The position numbers and the translations under genes are program-made. From Bacteroidia bacterium (lineage in GTDB: Bacteria; Bacteroidota; Bacteroidia; Bacteroidales; UBA12481), in the NCBI GenBank assembly GCA_026391235.1, contig JAPLDV010000447.1, forward strand, positions 1-6,467: 6,467 nucleotides of DNA, written 5' to 3'. Below are positions 5,357-6,467 of this stretch, one piece after another. The first letter of the stretch is position 1. Each line of letters starts with the position of its first letter. Below the pieces are notes generated by a model that saw only the letters and a list, made by a program, of their open reading frames with translations, did not search any database and was not told the origin of the DNA.

Positions 5357-6467
5357 CTTCCAGCATTCCCGCACCTTTTGACAGGCGAACCTTAGTGTCT
5401 ACATTTTGAAACTGATTCCCGCGGATAACTCCACTCACTCCATCGCCGGCACTGATGCCGATCCTGCAGTTTTTAAACCAGTTGTCCTCTACCACCATGC
5501 CCACATCAACAAGCGGTCCGGTATAATTAAGGCGCGTGTTATCGCAAACCCGGTCCCAGAATGATATGGCCGCATCGTTGGTCGATAAATTGTTCCGGTA
5601 GATATGGCTGAGATTTCCGATCTGCCCCTTATTGAATTCACGGCAATAGCCGGTTCCGGTATATCCGAGCGTCCATACCCCCCCGACATAATTACTCAGG
5701 AACCGTCCCTGGTCGAGATGGTTATTCAGGATCTGGTTAAAAAAGTTGCCGCTCCAGGCCCGGTCAGGAGTGTAGGCACACTGGTCGAACATCACGCCGC
5801 CGCCGCGTGCCATGGAATTACCGTCCACTATCCAGCCCCAGGCTTCGCCCCAGCAAAAAATGCCGGCTCCGGTATCGGAAAGTTTATTTTGCACGATAGT
5901 GATGTTTTCATGAACATTGTAATAAACCAAGGCTATTTTACTGCCTTCACCGGGCATTAAATCCCATGGTTTATCCAAAATCAGGGTATTGCCTTTAATC
6001 TCTTTCACCTTCCGTTTCTGCCCAAGTCCTTTACCTCTCGATATAACACATAGCCATCCCAGGGCATCAACTTTTTCAACTTTAGCAAGAGTTATTGTAT
6101 TGTCAGTTGCAGATTGGGTTTCATACGCCTGTTCGGGGCCCCATCCATGCCAGAGCAATCCCTCCGAATCGCAGCCCCAGGTAAGTTGCACCGTGTTGCG
6201 GGCAAGATACATGTCCTGACTCGTGGCATGCGTCCAGATGCCACTGTGACTGACTGGGGTTGCGGGCCAGATGTTGTTGTCCTCAATGATGATTTTTTGA
6301 GGGCGCGGCAATCTGGGATATCCGAATTCCCTCGAGGCTATTGCGTTTGCCGATCTGCCGATGATCAATTCGTTATTGGCAACACGCACAAATTTACAGG
6401 AAATAAGCACCACGGCCATTCCCCCGCCGCGAATACGGCTATTCACAATATTTATGTTATCCCCATG
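5343..6467 (-). CDS. Right-handed parallel beta-helix protein, C-terminal 374 residues (5' end outside window)
   Basis: The frame is open at the window edge and ends with TAG at 5343-5345; the GTG at 6446 and later ATGs are internal. It shows beta-helix coils, each with hydrophobic strands and Asn-rich turns: IIIEDNNIW, ITIVQNKLSDTGAGIFCW, WIVDGNSMARGGG, FNQILNNHLDQG, HIYRNNLSTNDAAISFW, MVVEDNWFKNCRIGISAG and GVIRGNQFQNVDTKV. An insertion of about 70 residues (roughly LAKVEKVDALGWLCVISRG to KIALVYYNV) with a beta-rich pattern splits the helix. Such proteins include polysaccharide lyases, glycosidases and epimerases, as well as non-enzymatic glycan binders. I see no motif that fixes a reaction, and the N-terminus that would carry a signal peptide is missing. 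Its role is inferred as extracytoplasmic glycan binding or cleavage. It is the upstream partner of the truncated glycosidase-like gene, overlapping its start. Confidence 0.8.
   Translation of the reverse strand, partial: HGDNINIVNSRIRGGGMAVVLISCKFVRVANNELIIGRSANAIASREFGYPRLPRPQKIIIEDNNIWPATPVSHSGIWTHATSQDMYLARNTVQLTWGCDSEGLLWHGWGPEQAYETQSATDNTITLAKVEKVDALGWLCVISRGKGLGQKRKVKEIKGNTLILDKPWDLMPGEGSKIALVYYNVHENITIVQNKLSDTGAGIFCWGEAWGWIVDGNSMARGGGVMFDQCAYTPDRAWSGNFFNQILNNHLDQGRFLSNYVGGVWTLGYTGTGYCREFNKGQIGNLSHIYRNNLSTNDAAISFWDRVCDNTRLNYTGPLVDVGMVVEDNWFKNCRIGISAGDGVSGVIRGNQFQNVDTKVRLSKGAGMLEDGKK

Noticed and set aside
5604..5960. Plus-strand open frame of 118 codons
   Set aside because: It lies opposite the beta-helix repeats, whose regular Asn-turn pattern shows which strand is coding.

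Overview
The window looks like an accessory, carbohydrate-degradation region of a Bacteroidota chromosome. This rests on the large lipoprotein glycosidase of a family common in that phylum, the parallel beta-helix protein, the GH95-like C-terminus, and two exact copies of TATCTTTG, which fits the Bacteroidota -7 promoter consensus TAnnTTTG. No SusC/SusD pair, regulator, transposase, RNA gene or CRISPR array is visible, so I cannot call it a complete polysaccharide utilisation locus.

Left part (1-3382): the last 92 codons of a plus-strand GH95-like glycosidase converge on a complete 997-residue minus-strand lipoprotein of the DUF6067 (GH123-like) type. A 109-bp gap containing short inverted repeats separates them.

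Middle part (3421-4580): three small minus-strand reading frames. From upstream to downstream these are a 57-residue membrane protein (4407-4580), a Uma2-type PD-(D/E)XK nuclease-fold protein (start best placed at 4219), and a two-helix membrane frame ending at 3421. The Uma2 frame runs 165 bp into the membrane frame out of phase, which looks like a deletion or frameshift junction. A 26-bp near-copy of the membrane frame's end lies about 1.2 kb upstream, suggesting decay of a duplicated small-gene cluster.

Right part (4581-6467): 431 bp without a convincing gene, holding a possible orphan C-terminal coding fragment on the plus strand. Then comes a 114-residue, AT-rich, signal-peptide-bearing fragment resembling the N-terminus of a secreted glycosidase. 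It overlaps by 14 bp the end of a minus-strand beta-helix gene whose 5' end is outside the window.

The glycosidases and beta-helix protein plausibly act in the periplasm or at the cell surface on complex glycans. The Uma2 and small membrane genes between them are unrelated accessory genes. I see gene decay and rearrangement here rather than a clear new system.
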